A DNA stretch of 51,714 nucleotides, from contig CAZKFG010000005.1 of assembly GCA_964551985.1 (NCBI GenBank), positions 1 to 51,714 on the forward strand. Direction: 5' to 3'. The notes below the pieces were generated by a model. That model saw only the letters and a list, made by a program, of their open reading frames with translations. It was not told the origin of the DNA and did no database searches. The first letter of the stretch is position 1; the number at the start of each line of letters is the position of its first letter. Positions 26,338-34,938 of the stretch are shown in pieces. The DNA is from CAZKFG01 sp964551985. GTDB lineage: Bacteria > Bacillota > Negativicutes > Acidaminococcales > JAISLQ01. The translations under genes and the position numbers were made by a program.

Positions 26338-27363
26338 TTATTTTATTAGTTTTACTACCTGCTCGCGAAGCGCATTTTTGCCGCCAGAATCTAGCAGTTG
26401 GTAAGCAAAAGCAACCGACATCTGGCTCAAAACAAAGTTTCGCAGTTTGTTAAATTTAGCTGCTAACAAATCCTGCTCGCTAAAATCGTAACACTCTATA
26501 GCAATTTTCGCCAGCTCTTTTACGACAATCTTCAGACTAGGCACGGTGAAAACCACCATATGATCACCCATATAGCAGAACCAATTTTGCATTTTCTTGT
26601 AATTAAAACACAAATTTCCCTGCCTGTCAAAAAAACCATATTCTACAGGATCAACCTTGGCAATTACGCATGCACTGCGAATAAAGCCTGCAATCGTCTG
26701 ATAGTTTTGTCTTTTACTTGGTATCACATGTGTTGACGCCTGAGCAAAAACCGCCTGTGGCGCAACTTTTCTATAAATACTCTCAGCTAACGAAAAAATA
26801 TGATGAGCGCCTGTATCTGCCATACCATATTGAGCAAAACAACTATCATCATCAAGCCAAGGTAATATCCACACTTTTGCTAAATCATGGGCAACTTGGG
26901 CAAAAATTATAGTATCTCTATCGACATCTATACCAAACATCTTCTTGTGCATTTTTCTCAAATACAAAGATAAACGCAAATTTTCCTCAACATGTACTAC
27001 AAGTCCGCCAGGATAGGCATGGTGACCATTGTAATTACTACCGCTAGATGCTCCAACATCGACTGTCATTAGCTTTTCACTTGGCAAAAACTGTTTAAAA
27101 TCAATACCGTCATACAAATAGTTTTGTTCTATAAGTTCTTCGTAAAGCTCTTTTTTTTGACTGTCAGTCTTATACATCTGCAAAAAAGATGGCTTTGTCT
27201 GATTAAACATTTCCGCAAGCTGTTTTTTTGTGCGCTCATTTTTAACTTTATCTATCTGCTGCACAAGATATTGTTTTGCCATTTGGACATGAGGAGAACA
27301 AAGAGCCATCTGCAAAGGCGTCATCTGCATAACTTCTTTTAAAGAGTACGTTTTTTGTAACAT
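26338..27363 (-). CDS. HD-domain phosphohydrolase-like protein
   Basis: The 341-aa protein contains HD-type metal ligands: HHAYPGGLVVHVEENLRLS (near residues 120-138), AHDLAKVW (near 165) and a later GAHHIFSLAE with STHVIP. The arrangement resembles the HD module of YhaM-like nucleases, but no OB domain is evident. The substrate is unknown. The start is ATG 27363, 5 nt after GAGG; the in-frame GTG at 27369 lies within the ribosome site. It lies between azlD and guaA with short gaps. Confidence 0.7.
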   Translation of the reverse strand: MLQKTYSLKEVMQMTPLQMALCSPHVQMAKQYLVQQIDKVKNERTKKQLAEMFNQTKPSFLQMYKTDSQKKELYEELIEQNYLYDGIDFKQFLPSEKLMTVDVGASSGSNYNGHHAYPGGLVVHVEENLRLSLYLRKMHKKMFGIDVDRDTIIFAQVAHDLAKVWILPWLDDDSCFAQYGMADTGAHHIFSLAESIYRKVAPQAVFAQASTHVIPSKRQNYQTIAGFIRSACVIAKVDPVEYGFFDRQGNLCFNYKKMQNWFCYMGDHMVVFTVPSLKIVVKELAKIAIECYDFSEQDLLAAKFNKLRNFVLSQMSVAFAYQLLDSGGKNALREQVVKLIK

Positions 27364-27401
27364 AAACACCTCTTGATTTTTATTTATACTATACCATATT
27401 T

Positions 27402-27743
27402 TTAAAAACTAAGCTGTAAAAAAGTTTGGTTTTGTAAAACCCAGTATATAAATAACCCTGTAGCTATCGAAAGCGCTAGCGATTTGGTTTTTATTGATAC
27501 TACATAAACTAAAAGCGCTGCAATAAGCGATATATTATTAAGTTTCAAGTTAAGACCATCTGACCTTACAAATACCTCAGAGAAAATCATTGCACCAAAT
27601 ACTGCTGTCGGAACATACCTTAGCCAGACAGAAAACCATTGCGGTAAATTCAAACGTGACAATACAAAAAATGGTGTTACCCTTGAAAAATAAGTCACTA
27701 CCCCTGTAAAAACAATTATACTCCAAACATAACTTGCGTCCAT
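27402..27743 (-). CDS. azlD: AzlD-type branched-chain amino acid exporter subunit
   Basis: This is a small membrane protein of 113 aa with about four helices (SIIVFTGVVTYFSRVTPFFVL, then LRYVPTAVFGAMIFSEV). AzlD proteins pair with AzlC to export branched-chain or related amino acids. I choose ATG 27743, six nt after GAGGGG, over the TTG at 27749 that touches the ribosome site. It starts 4 nt after the azlC stop (TGA 27748-27746... ATG 27743 just downstream), so translation is likely coupled. Confidence 0.85.
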   Translation of the reverse strand: MDASYVWSIIVFTGVVTYFSRVTPFFVLSRLNLPQWFSVWLRYVPTAVFGAMIFSEVFVRSDGLNLKLNNISLIAALLVYVVSIKTKSLALSIATGLFIYWVLQNQTFLQLSF

Positions 27744-27745
27744 TT

Positions 27746-28420
27746 TCAACCCCTCTTAACAGATTGATATTCAAAATAAGAAAATAATCCACTTGCCAGT
27801 ACTGCCGCTAAAACAACGTGCAATTTATAGCCGATGAACTGCGAGAAAATCACTGCCAAAACCCCTGCACTAATGCCGGTCAATAGCATTTTGCGCTCTG
27901 ATATGTAAAAAGACCACAGTCCGATAAACATAGCGGTAAGCGTAAATGCCACCAAGTTTACATCTATGTAAATAAGTTCACCAAAAATAAAGCCTATGGC
28001 GTTGCTGCAAATCCAAGTCAAATGACAGACAACGTTTAACTTCATCGCCTCATTGGCGCTCCAATCACCCTTTTCAAAGGTAGTCAAGTTGACAGCAAAG
28101 CTCTCGTCGGTAATCTCGTGCGCAAACACTGACAAAAAAGATTGTGATTTTCCTTGCAAAAACTTCAATAAAATAGAGCTAAACAAAAAGTGCCGCAAAT
28201 TGACAATAAATACTGTAAGTACAATCGACAGTGCTGAAGCGCCCTGCATCATCATGGCAATAGAAATAAATTGACCACTTCCGGCATATAAAATAGTACT
28301 AAATGCTATAATTTCAAATAAGCTCATACCAGCTTTTTGGGCAAACACACCACAGGCAATGCCCATTGGAATGTAGCCAATACATACTGGCAGAGCAGTT
28401 TTTATAATTTTAAAGTTCAA
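27746..28420 (-). CDS. azlC: AzlC-family amino acid exporter subunit
   Basis: The 224-aa polytopic protein matches AzlC: ALPVCIGYIPMGIACGVFAQKAG at the N-terminus, ILYAGSGQFISI, NLRHFLFS and HEITDESFAV, all family hallmarks. With AzlD it forms a branched-chain amino acid (or azaleucine) efflux permease in the cytoplasmic membrane. The start is TTG 28420 with GAGG upstream. It may be the first gene of an azlC-azlD-HD-guaA transcript. Confidence 0.9.
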   Translation of the reverse strand: MNFKIIKTALPVCIGYIPMGIACGVFAQKAGMSLFEIIAFSTILYAGSGQFISIAMMMQGASALSIVLTVFIVNLRHFLFSSILLKFLQGKSQSFLSVFAHEITDESFAVNLTTFEKGDWSANEAMKLNVVCHLTWICSNAIGFIFGELIYIDVNLVAFTLTAMFIGLWSFYISERKMLLTGISAGVLAVIFSQFIGYKLHVVLAAVLASGLFSYFEYQSVKRG

Positions 28421-28468
28421 AGACCCACACCCTCAATAGTTTTTAATATTAAAAAGCTCTTGCACGCA

Positions 28469-28496
28469 AAAACATCTTGCCCAGGCAAGATGTTTT
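28469..28496 (-). terminator. Terminator of the HD-GYP to CHAD operon
   Basis: A 13-bp perfect stem (28469-28481 with 28484-28496) has a minimal loop and is followed by a T run on the minus strand. It starts directly at the CHAD stop codon. Confidence 0.85.
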
Positions 28497-28500
28497 CACA

Positions 28501-29781
28501 TTACTCGTTCCACTTTTGCCAATCTTGTACAAATTTATCCCACAAATCAGGCAAAAGTTTTCTTACCCTCAAAGACTGAGCTCTTTGTGCGCCGACGAAA
28601 ATACCCGCCTGAAAAACAAGCTCCGGTTGGTGCTGCTTTTTTAATATAGCGCCCACAATCTGCTCGTTTACATAGTTATCATGCAATACGCCAAGAGCAT
28701 CAAGCAGCTTTTTCAAACTGCGCATAACTTTATTCTCATCACCATAAGCGCGCCCTGACATACTTTGCATAACATAACGCATGCATTTGGCTTTAACTCT
28801 TATAGCGTGTGATTTTATATCATCAGAAAAATCAGATTGCAATTTGTGATTGTCATTCATCTGACGAAACCAGTTATTTAACCTTTTGTCTGCAATTTTA
28901 TCAAGTAGAACATCATCTTTGCCCGACTGGACATTACCAAGTTTGACAAAGTGCATAAATTCTAGCAACACTGGTGTAAAATATGTTAAAGAAAAAACTT
29001 CAACTGCTTTTTGCGTCTCAAGCTTTCGTTCGCTCGCCAAATAAAAAGAGAGTCTATCAATATTATCGCCACTTTTTTCAATGTTGATAGCGGCAGAGCG
29101 CCAAGCACTCAGCGCCACATCAAGCTCTCTTAAGCGTGATAATTTGACGGTAAAAAAACGAAACCGCTCACGCCATTTGTTAATACCCGAGAGAAATGTG
29201 CCTTTTAACATTGTAAGAACAGCTCTGAATTTTCTTATCTCAATTCTCAGTCTACGCACAGGAAGGCGCTCTTCAGGTTTTAAGCTAAATTCAGCAAGAG
29301 CCTGACTTATACCACACAAATGCCACCAGACAAGCTCATCTAGCGCCTCTTCAACACTACGAGAAGAAAACTCTTTGACGTGGAATCTACCGAACTCAGT
29401 GCCTTCAAGCAAATCTTCCAACCGCTGCTCGTGCGTGCGGTTTTCCAATATACATTTGAATTTTTTACTTATTTTTATAGCAAGCTTAATACTATCTTGT
29501 TGCCTGCCTGACAGCCTAGATAGGACAATCTCACGAACTTCAAGTTTTTGCCCGCCAATGAACATATTGCCAAAAGAATAGCTAATCTTTGTTCTGTTTG
29601 TTCCGCCAATAATCATTGCCGAGTAGGTTTTTATATAAGAGCTGTGCTCGCTATCTTTTTGAGGTTTAGCCTTAGCTTTTTGACTGTCGCCTTCTATAAG
29701 GAAAAGTTCCTTGCCAAACAGTTTTACAATGTTCTGCCAGCTAACTTTTTCCATCAAAAGCAACACTATTTCGCTTTTCAA
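28501..29781 (-). CDS. CHAD-domain protein
   Basis: The 426-aa protein has a C-terminal CHAD domain (from about residue 165: PEERLPVRRLRIEIRKFRAVLTM, then LSRLRELDVALSAW and a further AIRVKAKCMRYVMQS). CHAD domains are helical, carry conserved basic residues and bind polyphosphate. The N-terminal 150 residues could be a diverged CYTH/triphosphatase-like part, but I see no ExExK motif. The start is TTG 29781, 7 nt after GGAGG. It is the last gene of a tight five-gene run. Confidence 0.8.
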   Translation of the reverse strand: MKSEIVLLLMEKVSWQNIVKLFGKELFLIEGDSQKAKAKPQKDSEHSSYIKTYSAMIIGGTNRTKISYSFGNMFIGGQKLEVREIVLSRLSGRQQDSIKLAIKISKKFKCILENRTHEQRLEDLLEGTEFGRFHVKEFSSRSVEEALDELVWWHLCGISQALAEFSLKPEERLPVRRLRIEIRKFRAVLTMLKGTFLSGINKWRERFRFFTVKLSRLRELDVALSAWRSAAINIEKSGDNIDRLSFYLASERKLETQKAVEVFSLTYFTPVLLEFMHFVKLGNVQSGKDDVLLDKIADKRLNNWFRQMNDNHKLQSDFSDDIKSHAIRVKAKCMRYVMQSMSGRAYGDENKVMRSLKKLLDALGVLHDNYVNEQIVGAILKKQHQPELVFQAGIFVGAQRAQSLRVRKLLPDLWDKFVQDWQKWNE

Positions 29782-29801
29782 CGCATAACCTCCTCAAAAA
29801 A

Positions 29802-30758
29802 TCAACTATCGTTAACGCAGCTAGGCATTTTATCGCCCTGTAAGCCTGCAATCAAATTATCCAGTGCCATAAGTGACATGGCATCTCTGGTTTCTATAGT
29901 ATATCCACCAATATGTGGAAAGACCACAACATTATCAAGTTCAAGTAGCTTGCTGCTACCAGGCAGCGGCTCAGGATCTGTGACATCAAAGGCTGCATAA
30001 GCAATTTTCTTATCAATAAGTGCTTTATACAAGCCTTCAGTATCAACAACTTTACCACGTGCTATATTGATAAATCTCGCAGTGTCTTTCATTTTGCAAA
30101 ACTGTTCATAGCCAAACATTTTTTCAGTTTGACCAGTCAAAGGTACTGTAGCCAAAACAAAATCTGCTGTTTGCAACAGTTGGTCAAAAGGCAAATATTT
30201 TGCACAAACACTATCTGCTAAACTAGACGGTTTGCGATTATAATAAACAATTTTCATTTTGCTCGCCAGCGCACGTTTGGCAACTGCAAATCCGACAGCC
30301 CCCATACCTACAATGCCAAGCACTTTGTCTTTTAAATCATGCCCCATGACAAACGGTTTACGTTCACCCCAAGCGCCATTTTTAACATGTAGCCAAGCCG
30401 AGTGCAAATACCTACTGCTACACAAAATCAGTCCATAAGCCGCATCAGCCGCTGCATCGGTGACAACGCCCGGTGTATTGCCTACCTTTATACCACGCTT
30501 TGTGCAATAATCAACATCAATATTATCATAACCAACCGAAACTTGTGATACTACCTTAAGATTAGGCGCCTTATCAAGTAGCGCCGCATCTATTTTCATC
30601 ATACTAGGAGAATAGATAGCATCAGCTTCTTTTAGCCAACTTGAAAAAACAGCTTCGTCAGTATCTTTTTGACGAATATTTAGTTCAAATAAATCTTTCA
30701 TCTTGTCAATTGCGGCAAGATTAACCTTGTTTGTGACGACAACCTTAAATTTTTTCAT
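29802..30758 (-). CDS. D-isomer 2-hydroxyacid dehydrogenase
   Basis: The 318-aa NAD(P)H-dependent enzyme reduces 2-keto acids such as glyoxylate, hydroxypyruvate or 2-ketogluconate. The Rossmann motif GIVGMGAVG is at residues 148-156, and the catalytic Arg234 (NIARGKVVD), Glu263 (TDPEPLP) and His282 (PHIGGYT) are all present. VSVGYDNID near residue 74 is the substrate-loop signature. The spacing to its neighbours is under 25 nt, so it belongs to the HD-GYP-CHAD operon, although no pathway link is obvious. Confidence 0.9.
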   Translation of the reverse strand: MKKFKVVVTNKVNLAAIDKMKDLFELNIRQKDTDEAVFSSWLKEADAIYSPSMMKIDAALLDKAPNLKVVSQVSVGYDNIDVDYCTKRGIKVGNTPGVVTDAAADAAYGLILCSSRYLHSAWLHVKNGAWGERKPFVMGHDLKDKVLGIVGMGAVGFAVAKRALASKMKIVYYNRKPSSLADSVCAKYLPFDQLLQTADFVLATVPLTGQTEKMFGYEQFCKMKDTARFINIARGKVVDTEGLYKALIDKKIAYAAFDVTDPEPLPGSSKLLELDNVVVFPHIGGYTIETRDAMSLMALDNLIAGLQGDKMPSCVNDS

Positions 30759-30775
30759 AACAAAAACCTCAAAAA

Positions 30776-31141
30776 TTATCTTTTTGGCACGATTTCCAGC
30801 CAGTAACCGTCAGGATCGGAAATAAAATAAATTCCCATCGCTTTATTCTCATAGCAAATGCAGCCCATTTTTTCATGCAAAGCATGGGCCTTATCAAAAT
30901 CATCGGCTGTAAAAGCTAAATGAAATTCGTTATCACCGAGATTGTACGCTCTATCCCAATCACTTAGCCATGTGAGTTCTAGCAAATGATTTGTAGTGCC
31001 ATCACCCAAATAGACCAAAACAAAGCTGCCATCGCTTGCTTCTTTACGTTTAGCTTCTTTAAGACCAAGCGCCTTTTCATAAAAATCAAGACTTTTAGCC
31101 AAATCACGAACATTAAAATTATTATGAGCAAATTTAAACAC
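30776..31141 (-). CDS. Lactoylglutathione lyase-like VOC-family protein
   Basis: The 121-aa single-domain VOC protein begins HVFKFAHNNFNVRDLAKSLDFYEKAL in the longer frame, and contains LLELTW, EFHLAFTADDFD and FISDPDGYWLEIVP. The His/Glu positions fit the metal ligands of glyoxalase I. Methylglyoxal detoxification is likely but not proven. I prefer the GTG at 31141, nine nt after AAGGAG; the ATG at 31150 touches that site and is the alternative. Confidence 0.8.
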   Translation of the reverse strand: MFKFAHNNFNVRDLAKSLDFYEKALGLKEAKRKEASDGSFVLVYLGDGTTNHLLELTWLSDWDRAYNLGDNEFHLAFTADDFDKAHALHEKMGCICYENKAMGIYFISDPDGYWLEIVPKR

Positions 31142-31160
31142 GTGCAACATCTCCTTTATT

Positions 31161-31661
31161 TTATGCAAGTAAAATGCGAATAAACATAATAAATAAAACC
31201 ATCCCGACAATTATCTTACCAATAATCGCCAAAAACTGATTACGCATTGCAATTAAAGCCAGCTTAAATCCTCTTTGACTTGAGCCTGAACAATATCCTA
31301 CAACAAACGCCGTTAAAAAAGCGCCTATTGCCGAACCGATAACAGAGCCCACGATAGGCAAAAACGCCGACCCTATAAAAGCACCTATCAGCGCTCCAAA
31401 TCCGACAAAAAGCGTACTCTTCCAAGTTAAATTCTCTTTTTTTATACCAAGGTAACCTACGACAAACTCCCACAATTCGCCAAAAAGATAAAGTGCTGCC
31501 ACAACAGCCAACTTATCAAAACTAATAGTGCTATAGTTAGTAAAAAAACCATAACCGACAAATAAAAACAACAGTAAAGTATTGCCTGGCAAATTAAAAG
31601 TTGCCAGCAAAAAAGATATTGTCGCTAAAATGCCCATTGCAATTTTTAAAAATATATCCAT
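31161..31661 (-). CDS. DUF456 membrane protein
   Basis: The 166-aa protein is almost wholly hydrophobic with glycine-rich helices (IGAFIGSAFLPIVGSVIGSA) and an acidic FGELWEFVVGYLG motif, the pattern of DUF456. The function is unknown. It starts 8 nt after the HD-GYP stop with GAGGTG as ribosome site, so the two are co-transcribed. Confidence 0.8.
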   Translation of the reverse strand: MDIFLKIAMGILATISFLLATFNLPGNTLLLFLFVGYGFFTNYSTISFDKLAVVAALYLFGELWEFVVGYLGIKKENLTWKSTLFVGFGALIGAFIGSAFLPIVGSVIGSAIGAFLTAFVVGYCSGSSQRGFKLALIAMRNQFLAIIGKIIVGMVLFIMFIRILLA

Positions 31662-31669
31662 CTACACCT

Positions 31670-32938
31670 CTAAATAGAATAACCTTCAATATTTACACCT
31701 GCAGCCTTATTAAGGTCAATTATCTCACCGTCACTTGTTCTAATTACAGGCTCTTTATAAGACTTATGACTCCAGATAATCTCGGCAAGCCGCCCGTCAT
31801 CTAAAGTAACACGGTTGCTCAAAATAAAATCTTCCAAATAAACAGCTAGTACTTCACACATCTTCTTATCATATTTACCAGCCCAATAAGGTAATTGCTC
31901 TAAAACTTGTGGCAAAGATATAGCCTCTTTTTCTGGTGTCATCGGGAACATTGCGGTATCAACTGCGTTAGCAAGTGCCACAACCCTTACAAGATTAGGT
32001 ATTTTCTCTGCTGTAAGACGCAAAGGATATCCAGTACCGTCTAACAGTTCATGATGACTACCAATAATCAAAAGCACTTCTCTGGGCAAAAATCTTTGAT
32101 CTTTAACAAGATTAACGCCTGTCAGAACATGTTTTTGGTACAAAGCCTTCTCATCAGGGCTAAGACGTCTGTTGAATTTTTGCATATTATCAGGCAAAAG
32201 CGTGCAACCTATATCGTGCAATAAGCTACCTAAAACAACCACCAAAATATCTTTTTGTGTATAACGCATAAGCTGAGCTAACTTAGCTGCCAAAATGGTC
32301 GTACGCAAAGTATGTTTAACCAAAGGATTAGAGGTATCTTTGTAAGGATAAAAAGAATAGCCAATTACTCCGACAGTATTTAAAACAAAATTCTCCACTT
32401 TTTTGGCAAAATCATTACAATCGCGTAAAAACAACTGTCTTTCGCGTTTATCGCCAAAAAATACTTTATCTAAATCTTTAAGCAAACTTGCATAATCACC
32501 AAGTTTTTTTTCATCAACTAAGCTGGTTATCTTAACAGCCTGATTTTGCACGTTACAAGCCACGCCACTAGAATATAATTTGCTATCAAACCCACCCATT
32601 AAAATAGCCCTTATATTATCTTGTGTAATACCAAGCTCATTTTTTATCTGCTCAGAAGTCATAGCTAAAACGTTAAATTCTGGAGCTTTTTCTTCATTAA
32701 CTACTACAGTAATGTCACCAAAAGTTTGTCTGTCAAGCTTTAATTGTTCTGCTAGCGACTCATCTGTGTCGTGATCCTCACGTACTCTTATAAATTCTAT
32801 ATCCCAAGTTTTTAAAGTATCCACATTCGACTGTTTTAAACGTACATTAGCCTCTAACAAAACACTGTGTTTATCATCCATTATAGGCTCAGCTAGTACC
32901 ATTCCTGCAGCAAGATCAGCTTTATAAACTCTTTTCAT
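31670..32938 (-). CDS. HD-GYP-domain c-di-GMP phosphodiesterase
   Basis: The 422-aa cytoplasmic protein has a DUF3391-like N-terminus (KADLAAGMVLAEPIMDD) and a C-terminal HD-GYP domain (from about residue 200). The catalytic motifs are intact: SLLHDIGCTLLP and HHELLDGTGYPLRL. Such enzymes linearise and degrade c-di-GMP, opposing the two GGDEF proteins found in this window. A GGAGG site precedes the ATG. It heads a five-gene operon that ends at the terminator near 28480. Confidence 0.9.
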   Translation of the reverse strand: MKRVYKADLAAGMVLAEPIMDDKHSVLLEANVRLKQSNVDTLKTWDIEFIRVREDHDTDESLAEQLKLDRQTFGDITVVVNEEKAPEFNVLAMTSEQIKNELGITQDNIRAILMGGFDSKLYSSGVACNVQNQAVKITSLVDEKKLGDYASLLKDLDKVFFGDKRERQLFLRDCNDFAKKVENFVLNTVGVIGYSFYPYKDTSNPLVKHTLRTTILAAKLAQLMRYTQKDILVVVLGSLLHDIGCTLLPDNMQKFNRRLSPDEKALYQKHVLTGVNLVKDQRFLPREVLLIIGSHHELLDGTGYPLRLTAEKIPNLVRVVALANAVDTAMFPMTPEKEAISLPQVLEQLPYWAGKYDKKMCEVLAVYLEDFILSNRVTLDDGRLAEIIWSHKSYKEPVIRTSDGEIIDLNKAAGVNIEGYSI

Positions 32939-33047
32939 AAATTATCCTCCAAAAATTATCTTCCACATAGCATACATATTTAACTTATATTATATCTTTA
33001 TTTATCACTTTTATAAAGCCTTTTTTAAAATAATTATTAAGAAAAAA

Positions 33048-33076
33048 TTGACCGAAAAAATAACAAGTGGTATAAT
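33048..33076 (+). promoter_or_regulatory. Promoter of the metQ-like gene
   Basis: TTGACC (33048-33053) and TATAAT (33071-33076) are spaced by 17 nt. The predicted leader is only about 35 nt, too short for a SAM riboswitch or T-box. Confidence 0.75.
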
Positions 33077-33116
33077 TTTTAATAGTTTAAAAAACAAAAA
33101 ACAAGGGGGAAACATC

Positions 33117-33926
33117 GTGCGTAAATTATTTTTACTACTGGCTCTAGCCCTTAGCCTTTTAATAGTTGGTTGTGGGCAAGATAGCAAACCAAAACAAGAA
33201 ACAAAATCTACAATCAAAGTAGGTGCAACGGCTGTACCACACGCAGAAATACTCAATTTCGTAAAACCAACTCTCGAAAAACAAGGCATAACGCTACAAG
33301 TTGTAGAAATGGCAGATTATGTAAGACCAAACCTTGCTGTTGCTGAAAAAGAACTAGATGCAAACTACTTCCAGCACATACCATATCTTGAAAAATTCTC
33401 TAAAGACCACAACTTAAAACTAGCTTCTATTGCTAAAGTACACATAGAGCCTATGGGCATCTACTCTAAAAAAATTAAAAACCTAAAAGACCTACCGGAA
33501 GGTGCTATAGTCTCTATTCCAAACGACCCAACAAACGGCGGCAGAGCGCTTATGCTACTTGAAAAAGCAGGCATAGTAAAGCTAAAACAAGGTGCCGGTA
33601 TAACAGCAACAGTCAAAGACATCACAGACAATCCTAAAAAAATAGTTATAAAAGAGCTAGAAGCAGCACAACTTCCACGTTCATTTGATGATGTTGCAAT
33701 AGCTGTTATAAATACTAACTATGCTTTGAGCGCTAAACTTGTTCCAACTAAAGATGCTCTATTTATCGAAACAAGCGACTCACCTTATGTAAACATTTTA
33801 GTTGCAAGGCAAGGCGACGAAAACCGCGATGCACTTAAAAAATTAGCCGCTGCTCTAAACAGTCCTGAAGTTAAAAAATTCATTGAAGAAAAATATTCTG
33901 GCGCAGTAGTGCCAGCCTTTAAATAA
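33117..33926 (+). CDS. MetQ/NlpA-family substrate-binding lipoprotein
   Basis: The 269-aa lipoprotein has a lipobox LIVGC with Cys19. The body matches the MetQ/NlpA family: IKVGATAVPHAEIL, LDANYFQHIPYLEKF, HIEPMGIYSKKI, SIPNDPTNGGRALMLLEKAG and VAIAVINTNYAL. Such proteins deliver D/L-methionine or related amino acids to a MetNI transporter, but no metN or metI lies nearby, so it is an orphan here. The start is GTG 33117, 7 nt after GGGGG. Confidence 0.88.
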   Translation: MRKLFLLLALALSLLIVGCGQDSKPKQETKSTIKVGATAVPHAEILNFVKPTLEKQGITLQVVEMADYVRPNLAVAEKELDANYFQHIPYLEKFSKDHNLKLASIAKVHIEPMGIYSKKIKNLKDLPEGAIVSIPNDPTNGGRALMLLEKAGIVKLKQGAGITATVKDITDNPKKIVIKELEAAQLPRSFDDVAIAVINTNYALSAKLVPTKDALFIETSDSPYVNILVARQGDENRDALKKLAAALNSPEVKKFIEEKYSGAVVPAFK

Positions 33927-33927
33927 C

Positions 33928-34320
33928 ATGCAAGAATTTAATTTAACTGTCGGACTTAAAGCCGAAAAAAAGCAAACAGTTACAAACCTTAATACCGCCA
34001 AAACTTATGGTAGCGGAGACATTGATGTATTTGCAACACCTGCCATGATAGGGCTTATGGAAGGTGCAAGCCTAATGATTACAGAAAAACACCTACCACA
34101 AGGCTTTAGCTCTGTTGGCACAAAAGTAGACGTCTATCATACTGCCGCAACGCCTATTGGCATGACGGTTACAGCCAAAGCGGAAATTGTAGAAATTCAC
34201 GGCAAAAGGCTGATATTTAAAATAGAAGCATTTGACGAAAAACAACAAATCGGCGAAGGTCTGCACGAGCGCTATATAATTGAAACGGAAAAATTCTTAA
34301 AAAAAGCTTATGCTAAGTAA
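33928..34320 (+). CDS. FlK-type hotdog thioesterase
   Basis: The 130-aa protein resembles fluoroacetyl-CoA thioesterase (FlK) and its wider family. Thr37, Glu45 and His71 (in FATPAMIGLMEGAS and VDVYHTA) have exactly the spacing of the FlK catalytic T42/E50/H76 set. GEGLHERYIIE near the end is also typical. Most family members are general acyl-CoA thioesterases; there is no sign of fluoroacetate metabolism here. It begins one nt after the stop of the MetQ-like gene, so the pair is coupled. Confidence 0.8.
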   Translation: MQEFNLTVGLKAEKKQTVTNLNTAKTYGSGDIDVFATPAMIGLMEGASLMITEKHLPQGFSSVGTKVDVYHTAATPIGMTVTAKAEIVEIHGKRLIFKIEAFDEKQQIGEGLHERYIIETEKFLKKAYAK

Positions 34321-34327
34321 AATAGCA

Positions 34328-34358
34328 AACCCGCAAGCAAACTGCTTGCGGGTTTTTT
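34328..34358. terminator. Terminator after the thioesterase gene
   Basis: A perfect 12-bp stem AACCCGCAAGCA/TGCTTGCGGGTT with a 3-nt loop is followed by a six-T run on the plus strand. It also lies downstream of the convergent DUF805 gene. Confidence 0.9.
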
Positions 34359-34386
34359 GTAAGTGCAATTAAACATTAATACTTTG

Positions 34387-34833
34387 CTATCCTGCATTTT
34401 TCATGTTAGCAATTTCTATCTGCGGGTCAGGACCGTATTTATTATCGCCGACATCACCAGCCTTTAATAATACATACCATATCCATATTACTATTACTAA
34501 CATAACAATTAAAAAAAGAATAAAAAAACTTAAAGAATCCACAAAACTTCCTACCGCAGCCCCAACCCCAGCTACTGCATATACACCTAAAAGCAGCCAG
34601 CCGCTTCTATGAACATCATGAAATCGTCTTACGGTAACTGCCATAGTCGGGATAAATAAAGCAAGTGAATAAATCCCGCTTAAAGTTGCTGCAATATCAC
34701 CAACAGTTAACATAGTAACAAAAAAAACTGTCTCAATCAAAAAATTTATAAAAATGAACATCCAATACTCTTTGCGACTTGCCCTGCCTTTAAAGTTAAA
34801 ATAATTCTTTAACACCTTTAGATACCAGTACAT
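34387..34833 (-). CDS. DUF805 membrane protein (copy 1)
   Basis: The 148-aa protein opens with the DUF805 hallmark YLKVLKNYFNFKGRASRKEY followed by W and F, then about four helices, TVRRFHDVHRSGW in the middle and a closing DNKYGPDP motif. The function is unknown. The next gene upstream is a close paralogue, indicating tandem duplication. GGAGG precedes the ATG. Confidence 0.85.
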   Translation of the reverse strand: MYWYLKVLKNYFNFKGRASRKEYWMFIFINFLIETVFFVTMLTVGDIAATLSGIYSLALFIPTMAVTVRRFHDVHRSGWLLLGVYAVAGVGAAVGSFVDSLSFFILFLIVMLVIVIWIWYVLLKAGDVGDNKYGPDPQIEIANMKNAG

Positions 34834-34902
34834 AAAATACCTCCGAGAACAGATTTTATGGATTTATTATACTAAAAATTCAGCATGAGTTCAAATAAAA
34901 AA

Positions 34903-34926
34903 TCCTGCAAACATCTGCTTGCAGGA
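34903..34926 (-). terminator. Terminator after DUF805 copy 2
   Basis: An 8-bp stem TCCTGCAA/TTGCAGGA is followed on the minus strand by TTTTTTATT. It separates the two DUF805 genes, so copy 1 needs its own promoter or readthrough. Confidence 0.75.
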
Positions 34927-34938
34927 CAAATATTACAT

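Noticed and set aside
32939..33116. SAM riboswitch or T-box upstream of the metQ-like gene
   Set aside because: The promoter at 33048-33076 leaves only about 35 nt of leader and no riboswitch-like structure is visible.
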